DNA of 64,000 nucleotides. Origin: Zeus faber (lineage: Eukaryota > Chordata > Actinopteri > Zeiformes > Zeidae). Shown here one piece after another: positions 27,867 through 37,867 of this stretch. The notes beneath the pieces were generated by a model. That model searched no databases. It worked only from the letters and a program-made list of their open reading frames with translations, and was not told where the DNA came from. Positions within the stretch are counted from its first letter, which is position 1. Every line of letters starts with the position of its first letter. A program made the translations under genes and the position numbers. The DNA is taken from the NCBI GenBank assembly GCA_960531495.1, contig OY482850.1, positions 4,895,084 to 4,959,083 of the forward strand. Direction: 5' to 3'.

Positions 27867-28784
27867 ATGGTTGGTGCTTTGAATGTTACTTATCTCACAC
27901 TTGAAGGGCATGTACAGCTTTTGAAATATAGATATGTCTATTTCTCAATTACACTTGCACTTTTTATTCTCATCATCTGCAGTAATACCATTGTTTTATA
28001 TCTCATCTATGTTCATGAGAGCCTTCATGAACCCATGTATATCTTCATTGCTGCGTTGCTGTCAAATGCCCTGTTTGGAAGCATAGTCCTATATCCTAAA
28101 CTTCTTGTAGATTTATTGTCAGAGACTCAAACCATTTCTCATTCTGCTTGCCTCTTACAGACTTTTTTATTGTTTGTGTATGCTTGTTCAGAATTCACAT
28201 TGTTGACAGCGATGGCTTTTGATAGGTATGTATCTATATGCAGACCGCTCCAATATCACAGTCTTGTCAGAACACAAACTGTCAAATTAATGTTGGTTTT
28301 GGCTTGGTTTTGGCCTGCGTGTAAGATTGGAGTTGGAGTCATTTTGGCCAGTATGCTTCAACTATGCAAGTTTAAAACAGAAAGAATTGTTTGTGACAAT
28401 TTTTCACTGGTCAAATCAAGCTGTGGGGATATCACCGTTATACACGTGTATGGACTGGTTGTATTGACAATTAGTACCCTACCATATTTGATATTCATTG
28501 TGTTTTCATACACAAGGATACTGATCATTTCCTTGAGAAAGTCAAAGGATTTCAGAAGAGGAGCCCTCCGCACGTGCCTCCCCCATTTGGTTGTTTTCAT
28601 AAACTTTGGTATCATTATTATTTTTGAAGTCATCTCAACCAGAATATCTTCTGGCATACCACATTTTGTTCGCATTATTGCATCTATACTCTATGTTGTT
28701 ATTCCACCTGTCTTCAATCCTCTTATTTATGGTTTTAAAATGAAAGAGATTTCTAAACATCTCAAAGCACTGTTGAAGCTGTGA
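27867..28784 (+). CDS. Odorant receptor OR2 (305 aa, intact)
   Basis: Same architecture and motifs as OR1. Distinguishing residues are V74 (SIVLYPK, where the others have A), AC at 106-107, K153, G157, S162, T171 and the ending HFVRII. It is nearly identical to OR3/OR4. All hallmark motifs and the open frame are intact; the start context ACTGAGATGG is shared by all copies. Confidence 0.95.
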   Translation: MVGALNVTYLTLEGHVQLLKYRYVYFSITLALFILIICSNTIVLYLIYVHESLHEPMYIFIAALLSNALFGSIVLYPKLLVDLLSETQTISHSACLLQTFLLFVYACSEFTLLTAMAFDRYVSICRPLQYHSLVRTQTVKLMLVLAWFWPACKIGVGVILASMLQLCKFKTERIVCDNFSLVKSSCGDITVIHVYGLVVLTISTLPYLIFIVFSYTRILIISLRKSKDFRRGALRTCLPHLVVFINFGIIIIFEVISTRISSGIPHFVRIIASILYVVIPPVFNPLIYGFKMKEISKHLKALLKL

Positions 28785-29353
28785 CATGACTGAGCGTGAT
28801 TCACTAAACCCATTATTCTTGTATAAAATGTATGTACAGGGATATACACAGGTATGCTTTGCAAATTTCACTGTTAGACCAGCTCCCACATGAATTTATA
28901 AAGTACTTAATGATTTTGCTTAAATTTGTGTTATAAACACTAACAGCACTATGATGATAATATGTAATAATTTAAAAACAACGATGAACTATTCAGTGCT
29001 CTTCAGATCTTTGTATTTTAAATCCATAGCTCAATGAGATTCCCTCAGAAGTATGTGACAAGTAAGCAGTCATTTATTTAGAAATATATTTTCAAGTCAA
29101 ATTAAATCGAAACTTTTTCATTCCAAATAAAATCAAGTCATGTTGTTTAATTAAAACTGATGTTATGACAGCATATAATATAAACAACATACTATTTACT
29201 GTAACTTGCAGTTACAAAAATCTATTAAGTTGATTACAGTATGTTGTGAAAGTTAATTTTGTACTGTAAATAACAGTCAATGTTAAAGGACAAAAGAGCT
29301 AAAATATCATGTTATAGTGTGTGAGCGTGTCGGGATGTTTGTTTTATTATCAT
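28785..29353. other. OR2 3' flank
   Basis: AT-rich 3' flank conserved with OR3-OR6. It contains AATAAA-type hexamers (for example near 29130) that could serve polyadenylation. No gene. Confidence 0.5.
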
Positions 29354-29706
29354 TTTGTACAAAATGCTGCAGCAACAATCTTGACGAGAAAGTTTGACCA
29401 TATTACCCCAATACTGGCCACCTTGCACTGGCTCCAGTTTACCTCAGATGTGAAGGTTTTGCTCCATACCTATAAAATACTAAACGGCTAAAGACTCATT
29501 TTTACAGTCTTGCATTTGGTTAACCACACCCGTCCTGTTTGCTTGCCTCTCACCCTGCATTCACCCCTCAGCACCCCTTGCGCCAAAGCTACCCCAGTCC
29601 AACAGGCGAAGGTAGAAAACGGTGACGACGACGATGACATGGACCTGCTCGGCAGCGATGAAGAAGTGGACGCCGCGGTGATTAAGGTCTATATAAATAA
29701 ACTTGA
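29354..29706 (+). mobile_element. L2/Rex1-like LINE 3' end, unit 2 (shortened)
   Basis: VQNAAATILTRKFDHITPIL and ATLHWLQFTSDVKVLLHTYK mark the RT C-terminus. The 3' UTR present in unit 3 is lost: a deletion of about 408 bp joins the eEF1B piece directly to TGATTAAGGTCTATATAAAT. Confidence 0.75.
29581..29678 (+). pseudogene. eEF1B-family fragment, unit 2 (truncated)
   Basis: Encodes [20 protein letters not shown] followed by [11 protein letters not shown], then is cut by the unit-2 deletion. It resembles the acidic linker of eukaryotic elongation factor 1B beta/delta (DDDIDLFGSDEE). Confidence 0.75.
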
Positions 29707-30909
29707 CATGATAGTGCCTGTATGGATTTCTTCAACCACTACCCTTGAAACAGAGACCTTAGTCTATATCCTACTGGATACACAGAGTAACACTTTTGTA
29801 GATCAAGAGGTATGTGAAAAGACAGGGGCAGGTTTAGAGCCAGTCAAGTTAAAGCTTACCACTATTATGGGAAAAGATTCCATTATTCAGAGAGTTAGTG
29901 GGCTGAGAGTTAGTGGGGTTTCCCTCACAAAGCTTTATCAACTCGCCACCTGCCTATACTAGATTTCATCCCACCTCCTACCTGACACCGCCAAAAGGTC
30001 AAAACATCTGAACAGAATAGCACAGGAAATACCAGAGCTGATGGATTGTGAGGTCAGACTCCTAGAGGGTGACGATGAACCGTATGCCATCAAGACTGAC
30101 CCGGGTTGGAGCCTTGTAGGCAGCTCACCACGGGTCACAAAGTCAACAGAAGTGACAGGTCTGTGTCTTCTTGTATCTGTCAAGGAACTTCCACCATTAA
30201 CACTAGCCACTGTCCTCAGAGCCCTCGAATCAGACTTTAACGATAAAACAAAGAACATATAACAAGATGAAACACAGTTCAGGCAATAACTGAATGGAAG
30301 AATACACCTGAATACAGATGGGCACTTGGAAATGCCCCTCCCCTTTAAGACACGTCCACAACTACCAGAAAATAAACGGCTGGCTCTGGTGAGGCTGAAG
30401 CACCTGAAAAGGAAATATCAGAAAAATCCCAAATTGAAAGATGACTACATTCAATTGGCACAAAAGGATGCCTTCAAAGAGGAAATGCGAACACTGAGTC
30501 ATGGTAAACTGCCATGTAGCCATCAATTGTTCCAGCATGATGTGAACTGCGTGGTGAACTGCATTAAACAAAGCGTATGTGCAGGAGAGCTCGCAGGCTA
30601 ACAGAAACAAAAAAGATGACACATCTACCTGCTAACCATGTATATTCCTCACCACCATTCTTCTACTATGGGATGGATTGTTTTGGACCATTACACACTA
30701 AGCTAGGTCGTAAAGAGTACAAGAGATATGGTCTCAAATTCCCTGTCTATCCTCGAGGGGAAATTTACGTAGAGATATTTGAAGATCTGATGCGTTACAG
30801 CTGTGTTTGGTGTTTGGGAATGGAAGATCAGGACAGTTAGGAGCATCCTAAGCTGGGTCCTCTCACAGAGCGCTGGAAGATTAGATGATGCTTGTTTGTG
30901 AACATTCTT
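29707..30909 (+). mobile_element. BEL/Pao pol relic, unit 2, left part
   Basis: Protease-like (LVYILLDTQSNTFVDQEVCE), linker (RVSGLRVSGVSL, DCEVRLLEGDDEPYAIKTDP), RT start (EMPLPFKTRPQLPENKRLAL) and integrase start (THLPANHVYSSPPFFYYGMD). In the integrase, about 180 bp present in units 1, 5 and 6 are replaced by about four bases near 30807 (CAGCTGT-GTTT-GGTGTTTGGG). Interrupted at 30909 by the RLE element. Confidence 0.8.
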
Positions 30910-33726
30910 AGTTAAATATACATCTATTGATGCACCTATACACATCATCAGTGATGGAACCTGGGGTCATTGGGTGTTTCGGGTATTTCAACATCATACA
31001 CCCTTACCCAGGCGACCCAGCCGGGATTGATCAAGTCCCGACTTGTGTCTATGTAGCATGTGCTTGATGTGCATGTGCACCCCTCTTGATCCACAGCCAT
31101 CTAGAGGCCTTCTCAGCTGCCACTGTTGTAGTTTTGATGGCCTTTCTCTGCCGTGCCCCTGTGATGCCAAGCAGGCTGTATGCTTTGCAGAGAGATCGTG
31201 CTACAAAGCCTCTACAGCCCACCTCGATTGGCACACACCGGGCACGCCACCCCCGTCTGCGGCACTCCTCCACTAAGTCGGCGTACTTGTCACGCTTCCT
31301 CTCATTGGCCTCTTCCATACGCTCCTCCCAGGGGACTGTCAGCTCCAGAAGAACCACCTGCTTTGTTGAATCTGAGAACAGAACTATGTCTGGTCTCAGG
31401 GTGGTTTCCACGATGTGCTCTGGGAATCTGAGCTGCTTCCCCAGGTCGGCCTTCATCTGCCAGTCCGGCGCAGTACCATGGAGTCCCACTGCTCCCCTTT
31501 GCTGGGGCTTAGGCTTCTCCCCTGCTTGGACGAACGCAATCGCCTGCCTTGCTGGTCGGAGAGGCTTGTCCTGGGTGATGCTGGTGAAGATGGCTTCTGC
31601 TGTTGCCTTCAGTACCTGGTCGTGGCGCCAAGTGTAGCGTCCTTCTCCCAGGGCTTTTGTGCAACAGCTGAGGATGTGCTCTAGCGTTCCTCTTCTGAGA
31701 CACAAGGGACATAATGGTGTGTCAACCTTGCCCCAGCAGAAGAGATTGGATGGGCTGGGTAAGACATCATAGACGGATGCGATCAGGAACTTGATCCGGT
31801 AAGGCCCAGCTTGCCAAAGCTTGGACCAGGAGATCTTGCGGTCCACTGCCTGTTCCCATCTCATCCACGCGCCTTGCTGTCGCATCCTCACCATCTGACT
31901 AGCGCGCAGTTCCTCCACGCCAGCTCTCACCTCCTCTTGGACCAGTCGGCGTCTGTCTTTGCCCAGGGCCTTGTCGTAGCACGTGGTTGGAACGCTACCA
32001 AGCCCTGCTCGTCCAGTTGCCACAGGGCCAACCAGCACGCTGTGACACAAGCGTGACTCAGCCTGCTCGCCTGCTTCCCTTGCCCACTTCCTCCCAGTCC
32101 TGACTACGATGCAAGCCTGGGAGACTTTCGGGTCACTGGATTCCCTGTACTGCAGCACCTCTCTTGCACGGGTAACCATAAACTCCTCATTCAGGCTTAT
32201 GGGGAGCTTCAGCTTGTTGTTCTGCCCGTACAGAGCGATGCTACTCAGGCTTCGTGGCAGGCCCAGCCATCTACGGAGGTAATGGCTGATCCTCCTCTCG
32301 AAGCCCTCCTCTGTTGTTATTGGGAACTCGTACACAAGCAGGGGCCACAGAATCCTGGGGAGAACACCGTGCTGGTAAATCCAGGCCTTGAATTTACCAG
32401 GCAGACCCGATTTGTCCACTGCTGTCAGCCACGCCTCCACCTCCCGATTTGTGGCCTCGATGGATACAGCGTCCTTCAGTGTGCAATCAAAGGTCTTGCC
32501 GAGGCTCTTGATTGGTTTCTCGGTGACTGATGGAATCTGGGTGCCGTCCAGAGAGAAGCGGGACTTGTCTGTCACTTTCCCTCTCTTGAGCACCAGGGAC
32601 CTTGATTTTGCAGGCTTGAAACACATCCGAACCCAGATAATGATCTTCTCCAAGCCCTGAAGCATCCGTAGGCACCCCGGCACTGACATCGTTGTAACTG
32701 TCAGGTCGTCCATAAAGGCTCTGATGGGGGGCTGGCGGACTCCAGACTTGGTGAGTGGACCTCTGCACTCCACTTCGGCTGACTTGACCAGCATGTTCAT
32801 TGCCAAGGCAAAGAGGATCACTGAAATCGTACATCCAGTGATGATCCCTTTCTCCAGCCGATGCCAAACGGATGGGACTGCCCCAGAGGTGACTCTCAGC
32901 TTGAAACTCTTGTAGTAGTCCAAGATGAGGTCACTGATTTTACCTGGGACATGGTGCCGATCCAGTGCTGTTTCCACCAGCTTATGTGGAATGGATCCAT
33001 AAGCATTAGTGAGGTCGAGCCACAGCACTGCTAGGTCTCCTTTCCCTTCTCTTGCCTCTCTGATCAACTGCGTGACCACACCTGTATGCTCGAGGCATCC
33101 TGGAACCTTTGGGATTCCACACTTCTGTACAGAGGTACTGATGTACTCGTTCTTCAGGAGGAACTCCATCAACCAACGGGATAGGATGGCAAAGAATATC
33201 TTCCCCTCAACGCTGAGCAGTGAGATGGTTCTGAACTGCTCGATGTTCTTAGCATTCTCCTCCTTGGGAATCCAGACACCTTCTACAAATCTCCATTGTT
33301 GGGCTACCTTTCCCCTCCTCCAGATAACCCTCAGACTCTTCCACAGCCGGTGAAGGAGTCTGAGACACCTCTTGTACACTTTGTCGGGCACTCCACTTGG
33401 TCCCGGGGCAGAGCTGGCTCTGGCTGCCTTGACGACCTCCTGAACCTCCTTCCAACTGGGCTCCTTGCTGTTGAAGTCAGTGGTGGGTCCTGAGGGGTCT
33501 ATCAAAGGTCTATAGGGACATAGGTCTTCCTCCCAAGCAGCATCACTGTAGGTGTTTCGGAGATGGTGGTCGATCTCCTCTTTGGGACAGACAAGGTGGC
33601 CGCTTCGTTTCTGCCCAAGCAACTGCTTTGTGACTCCAAATGGGTTTGCGATGAAGGCAGACTGTCTCTTGGCCCTCTCTTTCCCCCGCTGTCTGTGCCA
33701 TTCTGCCCTTCGAAGAGTATGAAGAG
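30910..33726 (-). mobile_element. RLE-type non-LTR element (HERO/NeSL-like), copy 1
   Basis: 5'-truncated minus-strand element inserted in the Pao integrase relic. The empty site reads GAACATTCTTCTATGAAGCC (unit 5). Here GAACATTCTT is followed by AGTTAAATATACATC (element 3' end), and host sequence resumes at TATGAAGCC. A GAAGAGTAT GAAGAGTAT direct repeat marks the 5' junction; no clear target duplication is seen. The 3' UTR of about 140 bp is at 30910-31048 without poly(A). It lacks the N-terminal zinc-finger part expected of a full R2-superclade ORF. Confidence 0.85.
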
Positions 33727-33742
33727 TATGAAGCCATGTCAA
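31049..33742 (-). CDS. RT plus restriction-like endonuclease ORF, copy 1 (897 aa)
   Basis: Would nick DNA and prime reverse transcription of its own RNA (target-primed reverse transcription). RT occupies about residues 100-400: SAPGPSGVPDKV at 111-122, RTISLLSVEGKIFF at 171-184, motif A WLDLTNAYGSIP at 241-252 (D243), ITGCTISVILFALAMN at 301-316, and catalytic FMDD at 343-346 where R2 usually has FADD. A CCHC knuckle follows (C678, C681, H689, C694). The PD-(D/E)XK-type endonuclease has RPDIVLF (D785) and LLELTVPWEER (E800). The first ten residues, MTWLHTLHTL, come from flanking DNA and the GAAGAGTAT junction repeat, so the ATG is not the element's own. The full family ORF is longer at its N-terminus. 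Open throughout; expression unknown. Clade is by recalled motifs. Confidence 0.85.
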   Translation of the reverse strand: MTWLHTLHTLRRAEWHRQRGKERAKRQSAFIANPFGVTKQLLGQKRSGHLVCPKEEIDHHLRNTYSDAAWEEDLCPYRPLIDPSGPTTDFNSKEPSWKEVQEVVKAARASSAPGPSGVPDKVYKRCLRLLHRLWKSLRVIWRRGKVAQQWRFVEGVWIPKEENAKNIEQFRTISLLSVEGKIFFAILSRWLMEFLLKNEYISTSVQKCGIPKVPGCLEHTGVVTQLIREAREGKGDLAVLWLDLTNAYGSIPHKLVETALDRHHVPGKISDLILDYYKSFKLRVTSGAVPSVWHRLEKGIITGCTISVILFALAMNMLVKSAEVECRGPLTKSGVRQPPIRAFMDDLTVTTMSVPGCLRMLQGLEKIIIWVRMCFKPAKSRSLVLKRGKVTDKSRFSLDGTQIPSVTEKPIKSLGKTFDCTLKDAVSIEATNREVEAWLTAVDKSGLPGKFKAWIYQHGVLPRILWPLLVYEFPITTEEGFERRISHYLRRWLGLPRSLSSIALYGQNNKLKLPISLNEEFMVTRAREVLQYRESSDPKVSQACIVVRTGRKWAREAGEQAESRLCHSVLVGPVATGRAGLGSVPTTCYDKALGKDRRRLVQEEVRAGVEELRASQMVRMRQQGAWMRWEQAVDRKISWSKLWQAGPYRIKFLIASVYDVLPSPSNLFCWGKVDTPLCPLCLRRGTLEHILSCCTKALGEGRYTWRHDQVLKATAEAIFTSITQDKPLRPARQAIAFVQAGEKPKPQQRGAVGLHGTAPDWQMKADLGKQLRFPEHIVETTLRPDIVLFSDSTKQVVLLELTVPWEERMEEANERKRDKYADLVEECRRRGWRARCVPIEVGCRGFVARSLCKAYSLLGITGARQRKAIKTTTVAAEKASRWLWIKRGAHAHQAHAT

Positions 33743-33830
33743 TTATAAATAGCCACCCATTAACCACTGACAGCATCAATGATCCCAAAGGCCTAGAGCC
33801 ACTTACCCAAAACCATTTAAAGACGTGGAC
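33727..33830 (+). mobile_element. BEL/Pao integrase relic, right part, unit 2
   Basis: Resumes at TATGAAGCCATGTCAATTAT and encodes NSHPLTTDSINDPKGLEPLT then QNHLKT, matching units 1, 5 and 6 without the insertion. Confidence 0.75.
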
Positions 33831-34285
33831 AAATTTCTTGGTACCCTTACAGCTCATCGAAACAATGCTTCATTCCTCCTGAAAAGTGATGAAATTAAAA
33901 GCAATTTTCTCATGTATACCTGCCTTTGGTATGTCAGAGTAAAGCAAAGAAGCTGTGAAAAGAGAAAGATTGTCGCTAAAGAGATAAATTATATTCTAAC
34001 ATGGCATGGACAAATTTGTTGGCACCCTTCCACAAAAGAAGAAGCCAAGATTTTCACTGAAATAACTTGAAACTCACAAAAGTAATTTGCATCCATCATT
34101 GTTTGTTCCATATTGAATAGGAATCAGAGTTTTCTTTTGATTTTTGATTCAACAGAATATTTTACATAATAAAACTAATGAAAATGGCATGGGCAAAAAT
34201 TATGGGACCATTAACCTTATATTTTGTTGCACAACCTTTGGAGGCAATCACTGAAATCAAGCGATTTCTGTAGCTCTCAATGAGA
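33831..34285. mobile_element. Putative short DNA-transposon segment, unit 2
   Basis: Homologue of 26151-26580, with the same spaced direct repeat near 33829 and 34009. Confidence 0.35.
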
Positions 34286-35110
34286 CTTCCCTTTTATTTA
34301 TAGTTTATCACGTGAAGCCACAGCAGTCCACCAGTCCTCTCTCACAAACGTTCACATTTTTAACCCATCGATGGAGGCAGAATTTAAGCATGGGTATGAT
34401 GCAGTCTGTTACTTTTATGAAGTCTTCTCTGCACACGGGGCTGTTTTTAAAAGAGCCAATAGAGCATGGAGAGGGTGTGGTCCACCTCTCATCCGCTTGC
34501 CGTGCATCAATCCCGGAATGCATTCTGGAGAGTGTGCAGTTCGCACGACCCGATGTTCAGCAGAGATCGGTTGACTTTGACAAGCTCGGATTTAGGTAAA
34601 TCGAAAACACTCCAGTGAACATTAGGCTTGTCCATTGATAGCTGCAAAAGGTTCTTCATTCTGTTGTCGGAGAACATATTTTGCATTCGCTCTACAATTT
34701 CCTGGGCAGTTGTGCGTCCTAGGAACTCCAAGCCTACATACTGGGTTTTCACCTGCCACCCCTCCCAAATCTTGACATGCAGGTCCATCTGTTTGGGTTG
34801 GAGAGCTTTATTGAGGCTTTCGTCGAACATCATTATGTGACCAGCCTGCCTGGACACCTCTCTGACAACAAGCGATTTGAAGTAGGGCCCAATTCCGAAT
34901 GTGGAGAGGTACGCACACTTTGTTCCCTGCTGTAAACATAGCTCTAAAAAGCTCGCCCGTGTTAACACACAAGATGTACGAATAATGTGAGTCCATCGTC
35001 TTCAGTGCCCATATAACTTCAGCCGATGGAAGATCACTGGATGCAAAAACAATTCTTTCCAAGTGTTTCAGGAAAAATCTAACCAAGCGGTGAAATCTCA
35101 ATTTAGCAAT
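34286..35110 (-). pseudogene. hAT-like transposase relic, copy 3
   Basis: The most complete version. Minus strand from 35101: RFFLKHLERIVFASSDLPSA, EVIWALKTMDSHYSYILCVN, GELFRAMF; from 34968: KCAYLSTFGIGPYFKSLVVR, MMFDESLNKALQPKQMDLHV, GLEFLGRTTAQEIVERMQNM, SMDKPNVHWSVFD and SLLNIGSCELHTLQNAFRD; from 34523: CREDFIKVTDC and LKFCLHRWVKNVNVCERG. Three frames are needed, so it is a pseudogene. No terminal repeats were identified. Confidence 0.6.
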
Positions 35111-35366
35111 TTAAACATATTGTGCACAATAGAAACCACATCATATGGGCTATAATATGTCTATACAAATCCATGTGTTCATACTAATCCATTAATCAAT
35201 GTTTCATTATGGCTCAATAATTTATTGCATCAATATTCTCAGACAATAGAGGATTTCAAAAGTCTTACTGCTTATTCATTACAAACTTAAGGGAAAAAAA
35301 GTAGAAATTGTAGTAAAAAAAAGTTTGTGAAGTTTTTTCAGCTTTAATGATGCAATAGTTCGACCA

Positions 35367-35377
35367 TCCCCTCGGAA
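35367..35377 (+). promoter_or_regulatory. O/E-like motif upstream of OR3
   Basis: TCCCCTCGGAA at about -259 from the OR3 ATG; same context as in OR2. Confidence 0.35.
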
Positions 35378-35625
35378 AATTGTATTTAGAAATACTAAAG
35401 CAGTTATTGTAATGAGATCCACTGAGAATAACACAACCTGAATAAAAATAATGATGATAGCTTCATCATCTGTTTAGTTGCACATGACTGGTGACAGGGA
35501 GAGTGAATACGAGGACTGGTCAATTTTAAGAAGACATTTTTACACGAAATAATTATTAGCAACAGCATATTGACAATTGTAAATTAATTTGATATAGTTT
35601 CTTTATATCTACTAAATATACTGAG

Positions 35626-36543
35626 ATGGTTGGTGCTTTGAATGTTACCTATCTCACACTTGAAGGGCATGTACAGCTTTTGAAATATAGATATGTCTAT
35701 TTTTCAATTACACTTGCACTTTTTATTCTCATCATCTGCAGTAATACCATTGTTTTATATCTCATCTATGTTCATGAGAGCCTTCATGAACCCATGTATA
35801 TCTTCATTGCTGCGTTGCTGTCAAATGCCCTGTTTGGAAGCATAGCCCTATATCCTAAACTTCTTGTAGATTTATTGTCAGAGACTCAAACCATTTCTCA
35901 TTCTGCTTGCCTCTTACAGACTTTTTTATTGTTTGTGTATGCTTGTTCAGAATTCACATTGTTGACAGCGATGGCTTTTGATAGGTATGTATCTATATGC
36001 AGACCGCTCCAATATCACAGTCTTGTCAGAACACAAACTGTCAAATTAATGTTGGTTTTGGCTTGGTTTTGGCCTGCGTGTAAGATTGGAGTTGGAGTCA
36101 TTTTGGCAGGTATGCTTCAACTATGCAAGTTTAAAACAGAAAGAATTGTTTGTGACAATTTTTCACTGGTCAAATCAAGCTGTGGGGATATCACCGTTAT
36201 ACACGTGTATGGACTGGTTGTATTGACAATTAGTACCCTACCATATTTGATATTCATTGTGTTTTCATACACAAGGATACTGATCATTTCCTTGAGAAAG
36301 TCAAAGGATTTCAGAAGAGGAGCCCTCCGCACGTGCCTCCCCCATTTGGTTGTTTTCATAAACTTTGGTATCATTATTATTTTTGAAGTCATCTCAACCA
36401 GAATATCTTCTGGCATACCACATTTTGTTCGCATTATTGCATCTATACTCTATGTTGTTATTCCACCTGTCTTCAATCCTCTTATTTATGGTTTTAAAAT
36501 GAAAGAGATTTCTAAACATCTCAAAGCACTGTTGAAGCTGTGA
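35626..36543 (+). CDS. Odorant receptor OR3 (305 aa, intact)
   Basis: Same GPCR layout and motifs as OR1. The protein appears identical to OR4. It differs from OR2 only at A74 (V in OR2) and G162 (S in OR2). All OR hallmarks are present (DRY-type motif at 119-121, NPLIY at 284-288). Its whole 8167-bp unit is repeated in the next unit almost base for base. Confidence 0.95.
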   Translation: MVGALNVTYLTLEGHVQLLKYRYVYFSITLALFILIICSNTIVLYLIYVHESLHEPMYIFIAALLSNALFGSIALYPKLLVDLLSETQTISHSACLLQTFLLFVYACSEFTLLTAMAFDRYVSICRPLQYHSLVRTQTVKLMLVLAWFWPACKIGVGVILAGMLQLCKFKTERIVCDNFSLVKSSCGDITVIHVYGLVVLTISTLPYLIFIVFSYTRILIISLRKSKDFRRGALRTCLPHLVVFINFGIIIIFEVISTRISSGIPHFVRIIASILYVVIPPVFNPLIYGFKMKEISKHLKALLKL

Positions 36544-37112
36544 CATGACTGAGCGTGATTCACTAAACCCATTATTCTTGTATAAAATGTATGTACAGGG
36601 ATATACACAGGAATGCTTTGCAAATTTCACTGTTAGACCAGCTCCCACATGAATTTATAAAGTACTTAATGATTTTGCTTAAATTTGTGTTATAAACACT
36701 AACAGCACTATGATGATAATATGTAATAATTTAAAAACAACGATGAACTATTCAGTGCTCTTCAGATCTTTGTATTTTAAATCCATAGCTCAATGAGATT
36801 CCCTCAGAAGTATGTGACAAGTAAGCAGTCATTTATTTAGAAATATATTTTCAAGTCAAATTAAATCGAAACTTTTTCATTCCAAATAAAATCAAGTCAT
36901 GTTGTTTAATTAAAACTGATGTTATGACAGCATATAATATAAACGACATACTATTTACTGTAACTTGCAGTTACAAAAATCTATTAAGTTGATTACAGTA
37001 TGTTGTGAAAGTTAATTTTGTACTGTAAATAACAGTCAATGTTAAAGGACAAAAGAGCTAAAATATCATGTTATAGTGTGTGAGCGTGTCGGGATGTTTG
37101 TTTTATTATCAT
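36544..37112. other. OR3 3' flank
   Basis: Near-identical to the OR2 and OR4 flanks. One visible difference is GGAATGCTTTG at 36610 versus GGTATGCTTTG elsewhere. No gene. Confidence 0.5.
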
Positions 37113-37867
37113 TTTGTACAAAATGCTGCAGCAACAATCTTGACGAGAAAGTTTGACCATATTACCCCAATACTGGCCACCTTGCACTGGCTCCAGTTTA
37201 CCTCAGATGTGAAGGTTTTGCTCCATACCTATAAAATACTAAACGGCTAAAGACTCATTTTTACAGTCTTGCATTTGGTTAACCACACCCGTCCTGTTTG
37301 CTTGCCTCTCACCCTGCATTCACCCCTCAGCACCCCTTGCGCCAAAGCTACCCCAGTCCAACAGGCGAAGGTAGAAAACGGTGACGACGACGATGACATG
37401 GACCTGCTCGGCAGCGATGAAGAAGTGGACGCCGCGGCAGAGCGCCTCAAAGAGAAGCGCCTGGAAGAGTACGCAGCCAAGAATGCCAAAAAGCCAGCGC
37501 TCATCGCCAAATCATCCAACTTGTTGGATGTTAAACGCTCTGAGAGGGGTGGGGGTGGGGGCTGCAGTGAGCTACCTGGATCAGCAAATAGACTCTCATT
37601 CTGTCTAGCTTTGACTTTGCATAGTATAGAAGTACAATATCCTATGATTTGTCATTATTTTATTATTGTTGCCCACTCGCCATCCATCGCAGCCTGGTCA
37701 TCCTGAAAAGGGCGTTCCTCCTTCAGGGGCCCCATCTCAAGGTTTTTCTTTTTTCTTTGCCCGGATGAGGGTTCAAACCGGGGGAGGCTGTTGATTTCTA
37801 TGTGAAATGTGGGTTTGAGAAGCCCTTTGAGACTGTATTGTGATTAAGGGATATATAAATAAACTTG
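37113..37867 (+). mobile_element. L2/Rex1-like LINE 3' end, unit 3, split by eEF1B piece
   Basis: The RT C-terminal part is at 37113-37339, the eEF1B insert at 37340-37533, and the LINE 3' UTR at 37534-37867 ending GGGATATATAAATAAAC. The LINE end abuts the Pao relic directly. Confidence 0.75.
37340..37533 (+). pseudogene. eEF1B-family coding fragment, unit 3
   Basis: About 194 bp reading [60 protein letters not shown] and LDVK, the acidic linker and start of the conserved region of EEF1B2/EEF1D (normally [20 protein letters not shown]). Units 5 and 6 read AGCACCCCTTGTGCCCCTCC then ACGCTCTGAG here, with no such sequence, so it is an insertion. It has no start or stop of its own and cannot make a functional factor. 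Confidence 0.82.

Noticed and set aside
31086-31637. Plus-strand open frames inside the RLE element (also in the other two copies)
   Set aside because: Antisense shadows of a GC-richer coding ORF; no recognisable domains.
37269-37706. 145-residue open frame containing the eEF1B piece as a new gene
   Set aside because: A fusion of LINE tail, eEF1B fragment and LINE 3' UTR with no evidence of a promoter; absent as such in units 2, 5 and 6.
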